DNA of 64,000 nt from Phytoactinopolyspora alkaliphila. Lineage in GTDB: Bacteria > Actinomycetota > Actinomycetes > Jiangellales > Jiangellaceae. Below the pieces are notes generated by a model, which was not told the DNA's origin, ran no database searches, and saw only the letters and a program-made list of their open reading frames with translations. Shown piece by piece: positions 38,457 through 47,303 of the stretch (position 1 is the first letter of the stretch; each line of letters opens with the position of its first letter). The stretch lies in assembly GCF_010550695.1 (NCBI RefSeq), contig NZ_JAAGOB010000001.1, positions 248,001-312,000 on the forward strand, in the 5' to 3' direction. The position numbers were made by a program, and so were the translations under genes.

Positions 38457-39982
38457 GGCATCCTCCAGGTGCGCCCGTCGCGGGCGAGCATCTCGTCGGC
38501 CGACGCCGGCCCCCAGCTGCCGGAGCCGTACGGCTCGGGCTTGCCATTGGCCGCCCAGAACTCCTCGATCGGATCGAGGATCTTCCACGACAGCTCGACT
38601 TCCTCGTGCCGCGGGAACAGAGGAGGATCTCCGAGCAGTACGTCGAGGATGAGCCGCTCGTAGGCTTCGGGACTCTCCTCGGTGAACGAGTAGCCGTAGC
38701 CGAAGTCCATGGTGACGTCGCGCACCTCCATCGCGGTGCCCGGTACCTTGGAACCGAACCTGATGGTGACGCCTTCGTCCGGCTGTACCCGGATCACCAG
38801 GGCGTTCTGCCCGAGCTCCTCGGTGGCCGTGGACTCGAACGGCAGGTGCGGCGCTCGCTTGAACACCACCGCGACCTCCGTGACCCGGCGGCCCAGGCGT
38901 TTGCCCGTGCGCAGATAGAAAGGCACCCCGGCCCAGCGGCGGGTGTCGATGTCGAGCCGGATCGCGGCGTAGGTCTCGGTGGTGGAGTCCGGCGCGATAC
39001 CGTCCTCCTCCAGGTAGCCGGGGACCTGGACACCGCCGGCCCAGCCCGCGGCGTATTGACCACGAGCGGTGTGCTCGCCCAGGTCCTGGGGCAGCCGGAC
39101 GGCGGAGAGCACCTTCTCCTTCTCCGCGCGCAGATCGGCGGCGTCGAACGACACCGGTTCCTCCATCGCCACCAGGGCCAGAAGCTGCAGGAGATGGTTC
39201 TGGATGACGTCCCGTGCGGCGCCGATACCGTCGTAGTAGCCGGCCCGCCCGCCGATGCCGATGTCCTCCGCCATGGTGATCTGGACGTGGTCCACGTAGT
39301 GGGCATTCCACATCGGTTCGAACATCTGGTTGGCGAAGCGCAGCGCCATGATGTTCTGGACGGTCTCCTTGCCCAGGTAGTGGTCGATGCGGAAAATCGA
39401 GTCGGCCGGGAAGATGTCCTCGACCACGGCGTTGAGCTCGCGTGCGCTGGCGAGGTCGTGGCCGAAAGGCTTCTCGATCACCACTCGCCGCCACTGGTCC
39501 TCGTTCTCGGGCTCCGCGAGTCCGGACCGGGCGAGCTGCTTGCAGACGACATCGAAGAACGACGGCGGGATGGACAGATAAAAGGCGTGGTTGCCGCCCG
39601 TACCCTGCTTCTCGTCCAGCTCCCGGACCGTGCGCTCCAGCTCGTCGAACGCGTTGTCGTCGGAGAAGTCACCCGGAACGAACCGGAAACCCTCGGAGAG
39701 CTGGCGCCAGGTGCCCTCGCTGAATGGCGTCCGGGCGTGCTGGCGGACGGCGTCGTGCACCTGCTTGCCGAAGTCCTGGTGTTCCCAGTCCCGGCGGGCG
39801 AACCCGACGAGCGAGAACCCGGGCGGGAGCAGCCCGCGGTTGGCCAGATCGTAGACGGCCGGCATGAGCTTGGTCCGGGCAAGGTCTCCAGTGACGCCGA
39901 AGATGACCAGGCTGGACGGCCCGGCGATCCTGGGTAGCCGCTTGTCGCGCTTATCTCGCAGCGGGTTGGCGTTCCACGTCAT
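38453..39982 (-). CDS. zwf: Glucose-6-phosphate 1-dehydrogenase
   Basis: A 509-residue G6PDH that oxidises glucose-6-phosphate with NADP+. The coenzyme loop GVTGDLARTKLMPAVYDLA is near residue 29 and the active-site segment RIDHYLGKETVQNIMALRFA near 198 carries the substrate Lys and His. Length is normal. ATG overlaps the pgi stop by four bases and the stop overlaps opcA. Confidence 0.97.
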   Translation of the reverse strand: MTWNANPLRDKRDKRLPRIAGPSSLVIFGVTGDLARTKLMPAVYDLANRGLLPPGFSLVGFARRDWEHQDFGKQVHDAVRQHARTPFSEGTWRQLSEGFRFVPGDFSDDNAFDELERTVRELDEKQGTGGNHAFYLSIPPSFFDVVCKQLARSGLAEPENEDQWRRVVIEKPFGHDLASARELNAVVEDIFPADSIFRIDHYLGKETVQNIMALRFANQMFEPMWNAHYVDHVQITMAEDIGIGGRAGYYDGIGAARDVIQNHLLQLLALVAMEEPVSFDAADLRAEKEKVLSAVRLPQDLGEHTARGQYAAGWAGGVQVPGYLEEDGIAPDSTTETYAAIRLDIDTRRWAGVPFYLRTGKRLGRRVTEVAVVFKRAPHLPFESTATEELGQNALVIRVQPDEGVTIRFGSKVPGTAMEVRDVTMDFGYGYSFTEESPEAYERLILDVLLGDPPLFPRHEEVELSWKILDPIEEFWAANGKPEPYGSGSWGPASADEMLARDGRTWRMP

Positions 39983-41622
39983 GACAGGACCTCGCGCAAC
40001 CGCTGGATCCCCGACACCCGGTCGGTCAGATGCAGCCGGAGCACCGGCCGCCCGTGATCTGCCAGTACTTGAGCGTCGCCCGCAGCTTGCGCCGCGATGA
40101 GCCGGCCGAACGTGAACGGGCGATCCGGTATGTCAAGGTCTTCTGAGACCGCGCCGGTGACCTGAAGGAACACTCCCTGGGCAGGCCCGCCCTTGTGGTA
40201 TTGGCCGGTGGAGTGCAGGAACCGCGGACCCCAGCCGAACGTGGTGGGACGGCCCGTGCGGCGACTGAGCGGTACGCGCACCTGCGCGAGCCCGGAGTCC
40301 TCGCCCTCCCGGTCCAGATACGCCATCACCGCCAGGTAGCCGCCGTTGTCGAGCTGGCTCAGCAGCGACTGCACGGCGCCCTCGAGTGAGCTCACGCCGT
40401 CCAGCAGACCCGCTGATCCGCGCACCTCGACGCCGTCGTCCACGAACGTGGCCGGCTCCGGTTCCGGAGTGGCATCCAGCATTCCGCGGGCGGCGACCTT
40501 GGCGCTCTCGACGTCCGGCTGGTCGAACGGGTTGATGCCCAGCAGCCTGCCGGCGACCGCCGTCGCGTACTCCCAGAGCAGGAACTGCGCTGCAAGCGGC
40601 CCGGTGACGGTGATGCCGGCGACCAAGGGGGAGGCCGCCATCACGTCGCTGACCGGGGCGCTGAGCCGCGCCGGCAAGACGTCCGCCGGTGGGTGGTCGA
40701 TCTCGGGGTCGCCGGACTCGGCGGCGATCGGCAGGACGCCGGTGCCGAGCTTGCCGGTCGACTCCGCGATGAGCTGTTCGGCCCAGTCCGGGAAACCGGC
40801 CAGGCCGGAGCCGGCATTGGCGATGGCGATCTTGTCGCGGGCCCGTCCGGGCGTGGAGCCGGCCGCGTCCTGCGTCCCGTCGTGATCGCCGCTCATGGCG
40901 GCCGCGAGCACCAGGGCGGGATTGTCGGGTGAATCCTGCGCCAGGAGATCGGCGACCGCGGCGGCCTCGTCGAGCAGGCCGGCGATGTCCGCGCCGGCAA
41001 GCCCGCTCGGGACGAGGCCGAACGCGGTGAGTGCGGAATACCGGCCTCCGACGTTCGGATCGGCCAGGAAGAGCCCCCGGTAGCCGGACTTCTCCGCGTG
41101 CTCCGCCAGGGCGGAGCCGGGATCGGTCACGGCGACCATACGCGAGGCGGCGTCGATACCGGCGGCCGTGAACGCCGCCTCGAAGACCCTGCGCTGGCTG
41201 TCGGTCTCGACGGTGCTTCCCGACTTGCTGGAAACCACCAGAACCGTGCGCTCGAGCCGGTCCGCCAGCGCCCTGCGCACCGGCGCCGGATCGGTGGTGT
41301 CCAGCACCGTCAGCTCCACACCCGCCGTGCGAGTGATCACCTCGGGGGCGAGCGACGATCCGCCCATCCCCGCCAGGACGATGCGGTCCAGCCCCTCGGC
41401 GCGCAGCTCGGCGTACAGTGCCTCGATCTGAGCGAGCAGCGGCCGCGAAGTCTCGTGCAGATCTGTCCAGCCGAGCCGGATGGACGCCTCGGACTCGGCA
41501 TCGGGACCCCACAGCGTGGCGTCCTTCGCGCTGATCCGGGACGCCACGCGGTCGGCGACGAGCCGATCCACGACGGCCGCCACGTCGACACCGTGCGGTG
41601 TCACGGTCAGCTCACTCGTCAC
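39979..41622 (-). CDS. pgi: Glucose-6-phosphate isomerase
   Basis: A 547-residue phosphoglucose isomerase with SIS-type halves, of the actinobacterial type found inside the pentose phosphate operon. IVLAGMGGSSLAPEVI near residue 81 and VLVVSSKSGSTVETDSQ near 130 bind the sugar phosphate; VRVPLSRRTGRPTTFGWGPRFLHSTGQYHKGG near 455 is also conserved. The GTG start at 41622 overlaps the stop of a 31-codon ORF rather than that of tal. It links glycolysis to the flanking pathway genes. Confidence 0.93.
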   Translation of the reverse strand: MTSELTVTPHGVDVAAVVDRLVADRVASRISAKDATLWGPDAESEASIRLGWTDLHETSRPLLAQIEALYAELRAEGLDRIVLAGMGGSSLAPEVITRTAGVELTVLDTTDPAPVRRALADRLERTVLVVSSKSGSTVETDSQRRVFEAAFTAAGIDAASRMVAVTDPGSALAEHAEKSGYRGLFLADPNVGGRYSALTAFGLVPSGLAGADIAGLLDEAAAVADLLAQDSPDNPALVLAAAMSGDHDGTQDAAGSTPGRARDKIAIANAGSGLAGFPDWAEQLIAESTGKLGTGVLPIAAESGDPEIDHPPADVLPARLSAPVSDVMAASPLVAGITVTGPLAAQFLLWEYATAVAGRLLGINPFDQPDVESAKVAARGMLDATPEPEPATFVDDGVEVRGSAGLLDGVSSLEGAVQSLLSQLDNGGYLAVMAYLDREGEDSGLAQVRVPLSRRTGRPTTFGWGPRFLHSTGQYHKGGPAQGVFLQVTGAVSEDLDIPDRPFTFGRLIAAQAAGDAQVLADHGRPVLRLHLTDRVSGIQRLREVLS

Positions 41623-41727
41623 TTCGCCGCCTCCACTCTCATGGTCGCGCTCAGTTCCTCGTTCGCTGCGCGGACGACCTCCTCCGTCGGCCAGCCGCTT
41701 CGCTCACTCGTCACTTCGCCGCCTCCA
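41610..41727. repeat. 26-bp direct repeat at both ends of the tal-pgi spacer
   Basis: GCTCACTCGTCACTTCGCCGCCTCCA occurs perfectly at 41610-41635 and at 41702-41727, an offset of 92 bases. Each copy holds a stop codon overlapping a GTG start on the minus strand. The offset is not a multiple of three. Confidence 0.95.
41619..41714 (-). CDS. Possible 31-residue ORF bridging tal and pgi
   Basis: A GTG at 41714 overlaps the tal TGA and opens a 31-codon frame whose own TGA (41621-41619) overlaps the pgi GTG. It reads [20 protein letters not shown] at the start and ends MRVEAAK. Both junctions have the same sequence (26-bp direct repeat), so the frame begins with the same codons as pgi (MTSE) and ends like tal (EAAK). 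It may be translated simply as a coupling bridge, or it may be the trace of a small tandem duplication. Confidence 0.4.
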   Translation of the reverse strand: MTSERSGWPTEEVVRAANEELSATMRVEAAK

Positions 41728-42841
41728 GCTTCCCCGCCACCGACTCCAGCAGCTCGTTCCAGCTCGACTCGAACTTCTCGACGCCTTCGTCCTCGAGCGT
41801 CCGGCTGACGTCTGCCAGGTCGACGCCGGCGGACTCGAGCGCGGCGAACGTCTGCCGGGCGTCGTCCAGGTTCGGCCGGATCGTGTCGCCGGTGACGACT
41901 CCGTGGTCCGCCACCGCTTCGAGCGTCGACTCGGGCATGGTGTTGACCGTATCGGGTGCGACGAGCTGATCGACGTACATCGTGTCGGGATACGACGGGT
42001 TCTTCGTGGATGTCGACGCCCACAGCGGCCGCTGCCGCTTGGCTCCCGCCGCCTCGAGCCGTCGCCAGCGGTCGGCGGCGATGACTTCTTCGTACGCGGC
42101 GTACGCGAGTCGCGCGTTGGCCACGGCCGCCTTCCCGCGCAAGGCGAGCGCCTCGTCGGTGCCGATGGAGTCGAGACGCTTGTCCACCTCGGCGTCAACC
42201 CGGCTGACGAAGAACGAGGCCACCGACGCGGTGCCGTCCAGCGACTCACCGGCTTCGAGGCGCTGCTCCAAGCCCGTCTGGTAGGCGTCCATCACCTCGT
42301 GGTACCGCTCGATCGAGAAGATCAGCGTGACGTTGACGCTGATGCCCGCGGCGATGGTCGAGGTGATGGCGGGCAGCCCGGCCCGAGTGGCCGGGATCTT
42401 GATGAAGATGTTCGGCCGGTCCACGAGGCTCCATAGATCCCGTGCCTGTGCCGTGGTCGCGTCTGTCTCGTGTGCCAGCCGCGGGTCGACCTCGATGGAC
42501 ACCCGGCCGTCGAGTCCGCCGGTGCGTTCCACCACCGGGGCCAGCAGATCAGCCGCCGCGCGGACGTCGTTGCTGGTGAAGTCGCGCACGGCTGCTTCCG
42601 CGTCCGACCCTTGCCGGGCATGTCTGCGCAGATCGTCGTCGTACAAGCTGCTCTTGCTGATCGCGGCCTGGAAGATCGACGGGTTGGTCGTGACACCCAC
42701 CACCTCCCTGGTGTCCACGAGCTCCTGCAGGTTTCCCGTGGTGAGCCGGTCTCGGGAGAGGTCGTCGAGCCAGACGGCGACACCCTCAGCGGACAGTTTG
42801 GCCAGTGGGCTGTTCTCAGCGGTCATCGGTACTGCCTCCAA
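41711..42841 (-). CDS. tal: Transaldolase
   Basis: A 376-residue transaldolase that moves a dihydroxyacetone unit between sugar phosphates; it is the longer actinobacterial type. [11 protein letters not shown] near residue 18, [14 protein letters not shown] near 48, [13 protein letters not shown] near 113 and [16 protein letters not shown] near 140 with the Schiff-base Lys are visible. The stop overlaps the small bridging ORF. Starts 48 bases after the tkt stop. Confidence 0.96.
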   Translation of the reverse strand: MEAVPMTAENSPLAKLSAEGVAVWLDDLSRDRLTTGNLQELVDTREVVGVTTNPSIFQAAISKSSLYDDDLRRHARQGSDAEAAVRDFTSNDVRAAADLLAPVVERTGGLDGRVSIEVDPRLAHETDATTAQARDLWSLVDRPNIFIKIPATRAGLPAITSTIAAGISVNVTLIFSIERYHEVMDAYQTGLEQRLEAGESLDGTASVASFFVSRVDAEVDKRLDSIGTDEALALRGKAAVANARLAYAAYEEVIAADRWRRLEAAGAKRQRPLWASTSTKNPSYPDTMYVDQLVAPDTVNTMPESTLEAVADHGVVTGDTIRPNLDDARQTFAALESAGVDLADVSRTLEDEGVEKFESSWNELLESVAGKLEAAK

Positions 42842-42889
42842 TATCGAATCTGTTGCGCCCGGCCGCTACGTCTCAGCGTGCCGCGCAGG

Positions 42890-45001
42890 TCAGCGGGTGG
42901 CGTCGATGGATTCCCTGGCGGCGGCGACGACAGCCTCCGGCGTGAGGCCGAACTCCCGGAACAGAACCTTGTAGTCCGCCGACGCGCCGAAGTGCTCGAG
43001 ACTCACCGCGCGCCCGGCGTCACCCAGATAGCGGTACCAGCTCATCGCCACCCCCGCCTCGATCGACACCCGGGCCTTCACATCGGGCGGAAGGACCGAC
43101 GCCTTGTACTCGTCGTCCTGGGCTTCGAACCATTCGTGAGAGGGGAAGGAAACCACACGGGTGGGGATACCCTCCGACTGCAACTCATCACGGGCCTCGA
43201 CGGCAATCTGGACCTCGGAACCACTCGCCATCACAATAACCTGGGGCTTCACGGCCTGGCCGGCGGACTCGGCCTCGGCGAAGACGTACGCGCCCTTGCT
43301 GGTAAGATCCGCCGACCCGTACCTGGACCGGTCGTAGACGGGCACGTTCTGCCGGGTCAGCGCGATGCCGGCCGGACGGTCGTTGTGCTCGAGGATGGTG
43401 CGCCAAGCCACGGCGGTCTCGTTGGCGTCGGCGGGCCGCACCACGTCGAGGCCCGGGATGGCCCGCAGCGCCGATAGGTGCTCCACGGGCTGGTGCGTGG
43501 GGCCGTCCTCACCGAGACCGATCGAGTCGTGCGTCCACACGAAGGTCACCGGAATCTGCTGCAGCGCCGCCAGCCGCACGGCGGCTCGCTGGTAGTCGCT
43601 GAAGACCAGGAACGTCGCCGCGTACGGACGAGTCAGGCCGTTCAGGGCGATGCCGTTGGCGATCAGGCCGGCCGCGAACTCGCGGATACCGAAGTGCAGG
43701 GTGCGCCCATAGGGGTGACCTGGGAACATCTCGCTGGAGCGCTTCACGGGCAGGAAGCTCGGCTCGCCGTTGATGGTGGTGTTGTTGGAGCCGGCCAGGT
43801 CGGCGGATCCGCCCCAGAGCTCCGGAAGCACCGGCGCGATCGCATTGAGTACCTTGCCGGACGCGGCGCGCGTGGCGATGCCCTTCTTGGACGGCTCGAA
43901 CTCGGGGAGCGCGTCGGTCCAGCCGTCCGGCAACGCATGGTCGGTGAGCCGGTCCAGCAGGGCGGCGCGGTCGGGGTTCGCCTCCCGCCAGGCGGTGTAG
44001 CGCTCGTCCCACTCGGCACGCAGCTTCTCGCCGCGCTCGAGCGCGGACCGTGTGTGGGCGATGACGTCATCGGACACGTCGAAGGTCTTGTCCGGGTCGG
44101 CGCCGAGGATCCGTTTGGTCGCGGCGACCTCCTCCGCGCCCAGGGCAGAGCCGTGGATGGCGCCGGTGTTCTGCTTGTTCGGTGCGGGCCATCCGATCGT
44201 GGTCCGCACGGCGATGAACGACGGCCGGTCTGTCACCTCGCGTGCGGCGGTCAGCGCCTCGAAGATCGCCTGCGGGTCCTCGCGGTACTCGCCTCCAGCG
44301 GTGAAGTCGACCACCTGTGTGTGCCAGCCGTACGCCTCGTATCGGGCGACTGTGTCCTCGGTGAAGGCGATGTTGGTGTCGTCCTCGATGGAGATCTTGT
44401 TGTCGTCCCACATCACGATGAGGTTGCCGAGCTCCTGGGTGCCGGCGAGCGAGCTGGCCTCGCTCGAGACGCCCTCCTGGAGATCACCGTCGGAAGCGAT
44501 GACGTAGATGTGATGGTCGAAGACGCTCTCGCCCGGGGCGGCATCGGGATCGAGGAGGCCGCGCACGCGGCGTGCGGCGAAGGCGAGCCCGACGGCTGAG
44601 CCGAAGCCCGAGCCCAAGGGGCCGGTGGTGACCTCGACGCCCTCGGTGTGGTGGAACTCCGGATGGCCCGGTGTCCGCGAGCCCCAGGTCCGGAACGACT
44701 TGAGGTCGTCGAGCGAGAGCGGGTATCCCGCCAGGTACAGCTGAATGTACTGCGTGAGGCTGCTGTGGCCGGCGGAGAGGACGAACCGGTCCCGGCCCAG
44801 CCACAGGGGATCGGAGGGGTCGTGCCGCAGCACGCGCTGATACAGCGTGTAGGCGACTGGAGCGAGACTCATCGCGGTACCGGGATGGCCGTTGCCCGCC
44901 TTCTCGACGGCGTCCATGGCGAGAAGCCGGACGGTGTCCACCGCGCGGTCGTCGAGCTCGGACCACTCCATGCCTGCGGCGTGGGCGTCTGTCGTGTTCA
45001 C
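42890..45001 (-). CDS. tkt: Transketolase
   Basis: A 703-residue thiamine-diphosphate enzyme that transfers two-carbon units. AGNGHPGTAMSLAP near residue 35, GPLGSGFGSAVGLA near 127, the ThDP/Mg2+ motif SDGDLQEGVSSEA near 168, and the pyrimidine domain THDSIGLGEDGPTHQP near 490 are all intact. The start is the GTG at 45001. It heads the six-gene pentose phosphate operon and is divergent from ctaB. Confidence 0.97.
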   Translation of the reverse strand: MNTTDAHAAGMEWSELDDRAVDTVRLLAMDAVEKAGNGHPGTAMSLAPVAYTLYQRVLRHDPSDPLWLGRDRFVLSAGHSSLTQYIQLYLAGYPLSLDDLKSFRTWGSRTPGHPEFHHTEGVEVTTGPLGSGFGSAVGLAFAARRVRGLLDPDAAPGESVFDHHIYVIASDGDLQEGVSSEASSLAGTQELGNLIVMWDDNKISIEDDTNIAFTEDTVARYEAYGWHTQVVDFTAGGEYREDPQAIFEALTAAREVTDRPSFIAVRTTIGWPAPNKQNTGAIHGSALGAEEVAATKRILGADPDKTFDVSDDVIAHTRSALERGEKLRAEWDERYTAWREANPDRAALLDRLTDHALPDGWTDALPEFEPSKKGIATRAASGKVLNAIAPVLPELWGGSADLAGSNNTTINGEPSFLPVKRSSEMFPGHPYGRTLHFGIREFAAGLIANGIALNGLTRPYAATFLVFSDYQRAAVRLAALQQIPVTFVWTHDSIGLGEDGPTHQPVEHLSALRAIPGLDVVRPADANETAVAWRTILEHNDRPAGIALTRQNVPVYDRSRYGSADLTSKGAYVFAEAESAGQAVKPQVIVMASGSEVQIAVEARDELQSEGIPTRVVSFPSHEWFEAQDDEYKASVLPPDVKARVSIEAGVAMSWYRYLGDAGRAVSLEHFGASADYKVLFREFGLTPEAVVAAARESIDATR

Positions 45002-45217
45002 TGGCGTGTTGTCCCTTCACTACAGCCGTGGATGTCGGCCACTGCGCGATACCGAGGTCCCGCGTGCGCCTCACGGGTCATGATGCCGAGCCTAGTGTCG
45101 ACCCCCGACGGCGCGCCCGGTGCGGTCACTCACATGACTGCACCGTTAGACTCAACAGGCAACTCGTGGCGGATGATTCCGCATCGCCCTGTACGCCCTA
45201 CCACACTGAGGATGATT
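45002..45217. other. Divergent spacer between tkt and ctaB
   Basis: About 215 bases without a gene. TAGACT (45147-45152) is a candidate -10 for ctaB, and on the minus strand TAGGCT near 45094-45089 is a candidate for tkt. Neither has a convincing -35. Confidence 0.4.
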
Positions 45218-46162
45218 GTGACGGCCGTGGAGCACCAGCGCGCCGAGGCGCCACGTGTCTTGGACCGGCCACCCGGCTGGCGCCACGTGGTGGGTGCGTA
45301 CATTTCACTGATGAAGCTCCGGGTCGTTGAGCTTCTCCTGGTCACCACCTTGCCGGCCATGGTGCTCGCCCAGCGTGGGCTGCCTCCGCTCGGGCTGGCA
45401 CTGGTGACGCTGGGTGGCGGGACGCTTGCCGCGGGCAGCGCGCACGCGTTCAATCAGGTGCTGGAACGCGACATCGACGCCGTGATGCACCGCACCCGCA
45501 GGCGTCCGGTGGCCACCGCCCTGGTCTCACCCGCCGCTGGCTTCGCATTCGCGTCTGTCCTGCTGGTGATCTCGGTCACCATGATGGTGGTGTGGGTCAA
45601 TCCGCTCGCAGCCATCCTCACCGCCGCGGCGAACCTGTTCTACGTCCTCGTCTATACGGTGTTGCTCAAGCGGCGGACCACTCAGAACATCGTGTGGGGC
45701 GGTGTCGCGGGATGTTTGCCCACGCTGATCGGCTGGTCGGCGGTCACCGGGAGTCTCGGCTGGCCTCCGGTGCTGCTCTTCCTCATCGTATTCTTCTGGA
45801 CGCCGCCGCACTACTGGCCACTGGCCATGCGCTATCGGGAGGACTACGAACGGGCGGGCATCCCGATGCTGCCGGTGCGAGCGTCCGCACGCACCGTGGC
45901 CGGGCAGATCCTCGCGTACTCGTGGGCCATGGTCGCCACGTCGGTGGTGCTGTGGCCGGTGGCGAGCCTCGGATGGATCTACGCGCTCGGGGCCGTCGTC
46001 GGCGCCGTCTGGTTCCTGCTCGAGGCGCACAGGCTCTACGCCCGTGCTCGCCAGGATCCCGGTGGTGCGGGCCTGAAGGCCATGCGCGTGTTCCACGGCT
46101 CCATCACGTACCTGACCATCGTCTTCGTCGCGGTCATGGCCGACGTGCTGCTCCTCGGCTGA
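45218..46162 (+). CDS. ctaB: Protoheme IX farnesyltransferase
   Basis: A 314-residue UbiA-family membrane enzyme that farnesylates heme b to heme O for the aa3 terminal oxidase. About eight to nine helices are visible. The prenyl diphosphate-Mg2+ motif is NQVLERDIDAVMHRTRRRPV near residue 85, the second Asp motif lies in WTPPHYWPLAMRYREDYERAGIPMLP near 200. GTG 45218 is preferred because GAGG is six bases upstream; ATG 45212 is too close to it. ctaA, the next enzyme, lies 8 kb away. Confidence 0.94.
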   Translation: MTAVEHQRAEAPRVLDRPPGWRHVVGAYISLMKLRVVELLLVTTLPAMVLAQRGLPPLGLALVTLGGGTLAAGSAHAFNQVLERDIDAVMHRTRRRPVATALVSPAAGFAFASVLLVISVTMMVVWVNPLAAILTAAANLFYVLVYTVLLKRRTTQNIVWGGVAGCLPTLIGWSAVTGSLGWPPVLLFLIVFFWTPPHYWPLAMRYREDYERAGIPMLPVRASARTVAGQILAYSWAMVATSVVLWPVASLGWIYALGAVVGAVWFLLEAHRLYARARQDPGGAGLKAMRVFHGSITYLTIVFVAVMADVLLLG

Positions 46163-46163
46163 G

Positions 46164-46203
46164 CCGTCAAGGCTCCCTGCCACGCGCTTTGGCCCCCTGA
46201 CGG
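46164..46203 (+). terminator. Weak hairpin after ctaB
   Basis: CCGTCA (46164-46169) pairs with TGACGG (46198-46203) and the next bases AGG/CCC partly extend the stem. It starts one base after the ctaB stop; there is no T-run. Confidence 0.35.
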
Positions 46204-46232
46204 TCAGCTCGCACCGCGCTGACCAGTGGGAT

Positions 46233-46263
46233 TTGAGTCTCCAGCGACTGGAGGGTTTAGGGT
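46233..46263 (+). promoter_or_regulatory. MerR-type promoter with 19-bp spacer
   Basis: TTGAGT (46233-46238) and TAGGGT (46258-46263) are 19 bases apart, the over-long spacing that MerR proteins correct by twisting DNA. The spacer holds the dyad CTCCAG-CGA-CTGGAG (46239-46253), the usual form of MerR-family operators. The regulator gene starts about 25 bases downstream, so autoregulation is expected. Confidence 0.8.
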
Positions 46264-46285
46264 GGATCGCGTGAATGAGGACGGC

Positions 46286-47230
46286 ATGTGGCTGACCATC
46301 GGTGACGCGTCGAAGCGCACGGGGCTGCCGGTCAAGACCATCCGGTACTACGCCGACATCGGTCTCGTGCCGTCCACCGAAAGGTCCCCGGCGGGCTACC
46401 GCCTCTACGACGCCGCCACGATCGCGCGTCTCGACCTGGTGCGGACGTTGCGGGACCTCGACTTCGACCTTGGATCGATCCGGGCGTTGCTGGAGAAGAG
46501 CACGTCACTGCCTGAACTTGCCGCGCACCATGCGGGAGCGCTCGACGCGCAGATCCGCATCCTGAGCGCCCGGCGGTCGGTGTTGCGAGCCGTGGCTCAG
46601 CTGGGGATCGACAGCGAGGAGGAATTGATGATGATGAACAGGCTCGCGCGGTTGTCGGCAGAGGAACGCCAGCGGATCCTCGATGAGTACTTCGACGAGA
46701 CCTTCGAGGGGCTGGACATCGATCCGCAGTTCGTCGCGATGTCGCGCTCAGTCCGGGTGGATCTGCCCGAAGACCCGAGCCCGGCGCAGGTCGAGGCATG
46801 GATTGAGCTCGCTGAGCTGGTGCTGGATCCGGAGTACCGTGCCCGGGTCAGGCAGATGGCAAGAGCCGCGCACGACGCCCGGAGCGCCGGGGACACGCGC
46901 GCCGGCTCTGCTGCCAGCCAGCAAGAGCTGTTCGCGCGTGTCGTCGCCGCCGTGGAGCCGTTGCGATCGGCGGGCGTCGACCCAGCCTCCGGATCGGTTC
47001 GGGCCGTGGTGGACGAGCTGGCCGCGGCGTTCGCCGCCGCGGGCCTGGTCGCCGACGACGCCGGATTCCGGCGGAAACTGGCCGATCAGATCACCATGTT
47101 CTCCGATCGCCGGGTGGAACGATTCTGGGAGCTCGTCGGTCTGGTGAACGGATGGCCCCAGCGACCGCAGTCCAATGCGGTCGTGAACATGGAGTGGTTC
47201 GCCGAGGCGCTCCGCGCCAGCATCACGTGA
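46286..47230 (+). CDS. MerR family transcriptional regulator
   Basis: A 314-residue regulator. The winged helix reads LTIGDASKRTGLPVKTIRYYADIGLVPSTER, followed by GYRLYDAATIARLDLVRTLRDLDFDLGSIRALL and a dimerisation coiled coil to about residue 115. The long C-terminal helical part (about 200 residues) without Cys clusters suggests binding of an organic ligand, as in TipA- or BmrR-like sensors. ATG 46286 is preceded by GAGGA at five bases; GTG 46271 would be nearly leaderless. It converges on the exporter operon downstream, which it may control. Confidence 0.88.
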   Translation: MWLTIGDASKRTGLPVKTIRYYADIGLVPSTERSPAGYRLYDAATIARLDLVRTLRDLDFDLGSIRALLEKSTSLPELAAHHAGALDAQIRILSARRSVLRAVAQLGIDSEEELMMMNRLARLSAEERQRILDEYFDETFEGLDIDPQFVAMSRSVRVDLPEDPSPAQVEAWIELAELVLDPEYRARVRQMARAAHDARSAGDTRAGSAASQQELFARVVAAVEPLRSAGVDPASGSVRAVVDELAAAFAAAGLVADDAGFRRKLADQITMFSDRRVERFWELVGLVNGWPQRPQSNAVVNMEWFAEALRASIT

Positions 47231-47303
47231 CGCGCCGGCTCGGTTGCGCGGCCCGGACAGGCCAGTCTCGCTCTGGTCGCGTCCGGGCCTCAGCCCTTTC
47301 TCG

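Noticed and set aside
37500-39494. 664-codon frame as one large protein at opcA
   Set aside because: The part upstream of 38456 is zwf read out of phase; the GTG overlapping the zwf stop gives the normal OpcA length.
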